Shown: piece by piece, positions 62,321 to 64,000 of the stretch | How positions within the stretch are numbered: position 1 is the stretch's first letter | How the letters are laid out: every line of letters starts with the position of its first letter | Origin: Segetibacter sp. 3557_3 | GTDB taxonomy: Bacteria; Bacteroidota; Bacteroidia; Chitinophagales; Chitinophagaceae | Length of the DNA: 64,000 bases | NCBI RefSeq assembly: GCF_004354985.1 | Contig: NZ_SMSK01000001.1 | Location: forward strand, 62,001 to 126,000 | Reading direction: 5' to 3' | Translations under genes and position numbers: made by a program | The notes under the pieces: model-generated | What the model saw: the letters and a program-made list of their open reading frames with translations, nothing else | Databases searched by the model: none | What the model was told of the DNA's origin: nothing

Positions 62321-62649
62321 TGAACGAGGCTTTAATCCTAAGAATAGGTAAAGGAAGTGTTTCCGTTTTCACGATAAACCACCATGCTTGCAGGGCAAAG
62401 CAATTCAAAACAAAACTTGAATTTCTTGATCACCAGGTAGGGTAGCACCAACTCTTTATTGCCTGTACGCTACTCATAAGCCGACGAGCGGTAACATGGT
62501 TACGAAACTCCGCTAAATAAATACGCGGTAAGTTTAGTCCCGGGGCTTGAAAATCCATTGCTTGTTTTATCTTCAATCAACAACCATAAACAGCATGCTG
62601 AAAATTGGTTGCCTGTTTTGTGAATTACGCCGAACCCAACTTTTTTCCT
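62321..62649. other. Intergenic, no gene seen
   Basis: About 330 bases between same-strand genes. No frame, hairpin with T run, or consensus promoter recognised. Confidence 0.45.
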
Positions 62650-63774
62650 ATGATTGAACTGAAGCACCAAAAGGTTTTTAAGGCCGCGGCAATACTTGCC
62701 ATACTTGTATTGATTGTTGTTATTCTCGTTTACGCTAAATCATTCCTGGTACCGCTGACATTTGCAGCCATCCTGTCGATGTTGTTACTGCCTGTTACTA
62801 AATGGCTGCAATCAAAGGGTGTTAACCACGCGGTGGCAATAATATCATCCATTCTTGTGCTCGTGAGCTTTTTTGGGTTGGTCATTTTTTTTGTGAGTTA
62901 CCAGGTGGCCGACATTGCTGGTAATACTGCCAAAATAGAACAACAGTTTACCAGCAAATACCATCAACTGCAACAGTTTACCAGCGAAAAGCTCGGCATA
63001 TCACCCGATAAACAGCAGCAGATGTTAAAGGAGCAGCAATCATCCTCACAGGGGAAAACCTCCTCGATGATAACCGGGTTGCTGGCCGGACTTGGCGGGT
63101 TTCTGACAGATAGCCTGCTGGTGCTGGTGTACATCTTTTTATTTATTTATTTTCGGGGAAGACTTAAAGGTTTTATCATCCGCCTGGTGCCTAAGGAGCA
63201 GGAAGGCAATGCCGTGGAGATCGTTGATGGATCCCAGAAGGTATCGCAACAGTATTTGACCGGAATGTTTTTCATGATTGTGTGTTTGTGGGTGATGTAC
63301 TTTATCGGCTTCTCGATAGTGGGTGTAAAGAATGCAATCTTTTTTGCTATCCTTTGTGGGGTACTTGAAATCGTGCCCTTTGTTGGTAACCTATTTGGCA
63401 CAGCACTTACCTTGATCATGTCGCTTGCCCAGGGTGGGGGAGGCTCCAACCTCATTATCGGTATACTTATCACTTATGCGGTCGTGCAATTTCTGCAGAG
63501 TTATATTCTTGAACCTATGATCGTAGGAGCAGAGGTAAGTATTAATCCTTTGTTTACGATTGTGGGTTTAATCGCTGGTGAGACTCTGTGGGGCATTGCG
63601 GGCATGGTGCTGGCAATACCCTTATTGGGAATGGCAAAAATCGTTTTTGACCACGTGGAATCCCTTAAGCCTTATGGTTACCTGGTCGGCCAGGATAAAG
63701 AAGAGGAAGAATCCGGCATGAAGCAGAAACTCAAGGGTCTTACGGGCAAGCTTAAGACCCTCTTTAGGAAATAA
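62650..63774 (+). CDS. AI-2E-family transporter (PerM-like)
   Basis: 374 aa from ATG 62650 (MIELKHQKVFKAAAILAILV); the frame runs back to 62605. About eight membrane helices: ~12-32, ~38-56, ~68-92, ~150-175, ~210-230, ~240-262, ~270-290, ~305-335. GVLEIVPFVGNLFGTALTLI and SYILEPMIVGAEVSINPLFT are the family's signature region. Members export small molecules (AI-2) or act as Na+/H+ antiporters; no luxS or quorum gene is nearby. A 9-bp inverted repeat (63734-63742 / 63753-63761) within the last codons may help end transcription. Confidence 0.92.
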   Translation: MIELKHQKVFKAAAILAILVLIVVILVYAKSFLVPLTFAAILSMLLLPVTKWLQSKGVNHAVAIISSILVLVSFFGLVIFFVSYQVADIAGNTAKIEQQFTSKYHQLQQFTSEKLGISPDKQQQMLKEQQSSSQGKTSSMITGLLAGLGGFLTDSLLVLVYIFLFIYFRGRLKGFIIRLVPKEQEGNAVEIVDGSQKVSQQYLTGMFFMIVCLWVMYFIGFSIVGVKNAIFFAILCGVLEIVPFVGNLFGTALTLIMSLAQGGGGSNLIIGILITYAVVQFLQSYILEPMIVGAEVSINPLFTIVGLIAGETLWGIAGMVLAIPLLGMAKIVFDHVESLKPYGYLVGQDKEEEESGMKQKLKGLTGKLKTLFRK

Positions 63775-64000
63775 ACCCCATCAGTAAATGCAAGCCGTTT
63801 CGCTTGGTTTACCTCGTGCGCGATAAACAGATTCTGCCCGGCTATACAGAAACAGACCTAACGATGTTGATCGCTTATCCCACTGTCCTCACAGCAGAGT
63901 TGGTGCATTATGCACGAAGTATTTTGACCGCTACATCGTTATTAAAATATCTGCACTAATCAATTCTTTTAGATTCCCAATTTCCGTCTTGTATTGTGGG

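Noticed and set aside
63734-63761. 9-bp inverted repeat in the 3' end of the AI-2E transporter gene
   Set aside because: It lies within coding sequence and is followed by only a short CTTT; not called as a terminator.
1-64000. CRISPR, phage, IS element or integrase
   Set aside because: No regularly spaced repeats, no cas, transposase, integrase or phage structural gene was seen.

Overview
The window looks like a chromosomal segment of a free-living, Gram-negative Bacteroidota bacterium, most likely of the Chitinophagaceae or a relative. This rests on several features: an Oar-like TonB-dependent receptor with a carboxypeptidase-regulatory N-domain, LytTR/LytS-type and NarL-type two-component systems, Bacteroidota-style Crp-fold regulators, many signal peptides ending in AQ or SQ, lipoproteins, small DinB/VOC/DUF families typical of soil Bacteroidota, and almost no Shine-Dalgarno sequences. 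Intergenic space is generous and several gaps appear to hold decayed sequence. I see no phage, IS element, CRISPR array, rRNA or tRNA.

Layout. 1-716: 3' end of a glycine-zipper lipoprotein gene, then a strongly structured 6S-like RNA candidate with its own terminator. 1.0-4.2 kb: a GH9 endoglucanase followed by a cellobiose 2-epimerase, a small cello-oligosaccharide module. 4.7-13.7 kb: an FMN-binding PPOX protein, a three-gene envelope cluster (lipoprotein plus two beta-barrel-like proteins), an L,D-transpeptidase lipoprotein, a secreted DUF1593 hydrolase, a small membrane protein and a DinB protein. 14.0-17.9 kb: a four-PAS/HisKA_3 kinase with its NarL-type regulator, followed by a pseudo-receiver and a rhodanese-like protein without the catalytic Cys. 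18.3-23.2 kb: a mandelate-racemase-type enzyme, a DUF2945 gene followed by a frameshifted DUF3140 remnant, a duplicated YtxH protein, a DUF1349 lipoprotein, a GNAT, a palindromic repeat tract and a tiny exported protein with three internal repeats. 23.5-25.7 kb: a sulfur module (TauE/SafE exporter plus persulfide-dioxygenase/rhodanese fusion). 25.7-33.0 kb: a fucosyltransferase-like gene, small stress/redox genes (VOC, AhpD-like, Crp-family regulator, DUF4256, DUF1801), a Tat-signal-bearing SDR and a GrpB protein. 33.4-39.1 kb: the TonB-dependent receptor, a LacI regulator, a DinB protein and a sigma-70 region-2-like stand-alone protein. 39.1-42.6 kb: a GT4 glycosyltransferase, a cupin and an ATP-grasp protein. 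43.3-51.0 kb: a long leftward run (TfoX-N, VOC, MBL hydrolase, DUF3995, glycerophosphodiesterase, transglutaminase-like, large beta-helix protein). 51.8-64.0 kb: Mn-catalase, a basic Lys-rich protein, DinB, a V4R hybrid histidine kinase interrupted by one in-frame UAG, a LytTR/LytS pair with a solute-binding sensor, a SAM methyltransferase, a flavin monooxygenase and an AI-2E-family transporter.

The most notable observations are: the single UAG that splits an otherwise intact V4R-HisKA-HATPase-REC-Hpt kinase; the DUF3140 pseudogene downstream of its usual DUF2945 partner; the 6S-like RNA; the cluster of catalytically degenerate signalling and sulfur domains (pseudo-receiver, Cys-less rhodanese, altered LytS ATPase boxes); the sigma-region-2-only protein; and the palindromic repeat tract beside a three-repeat secreted peptide. 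I did not find a clearly new multi-gene defence or mobile system.
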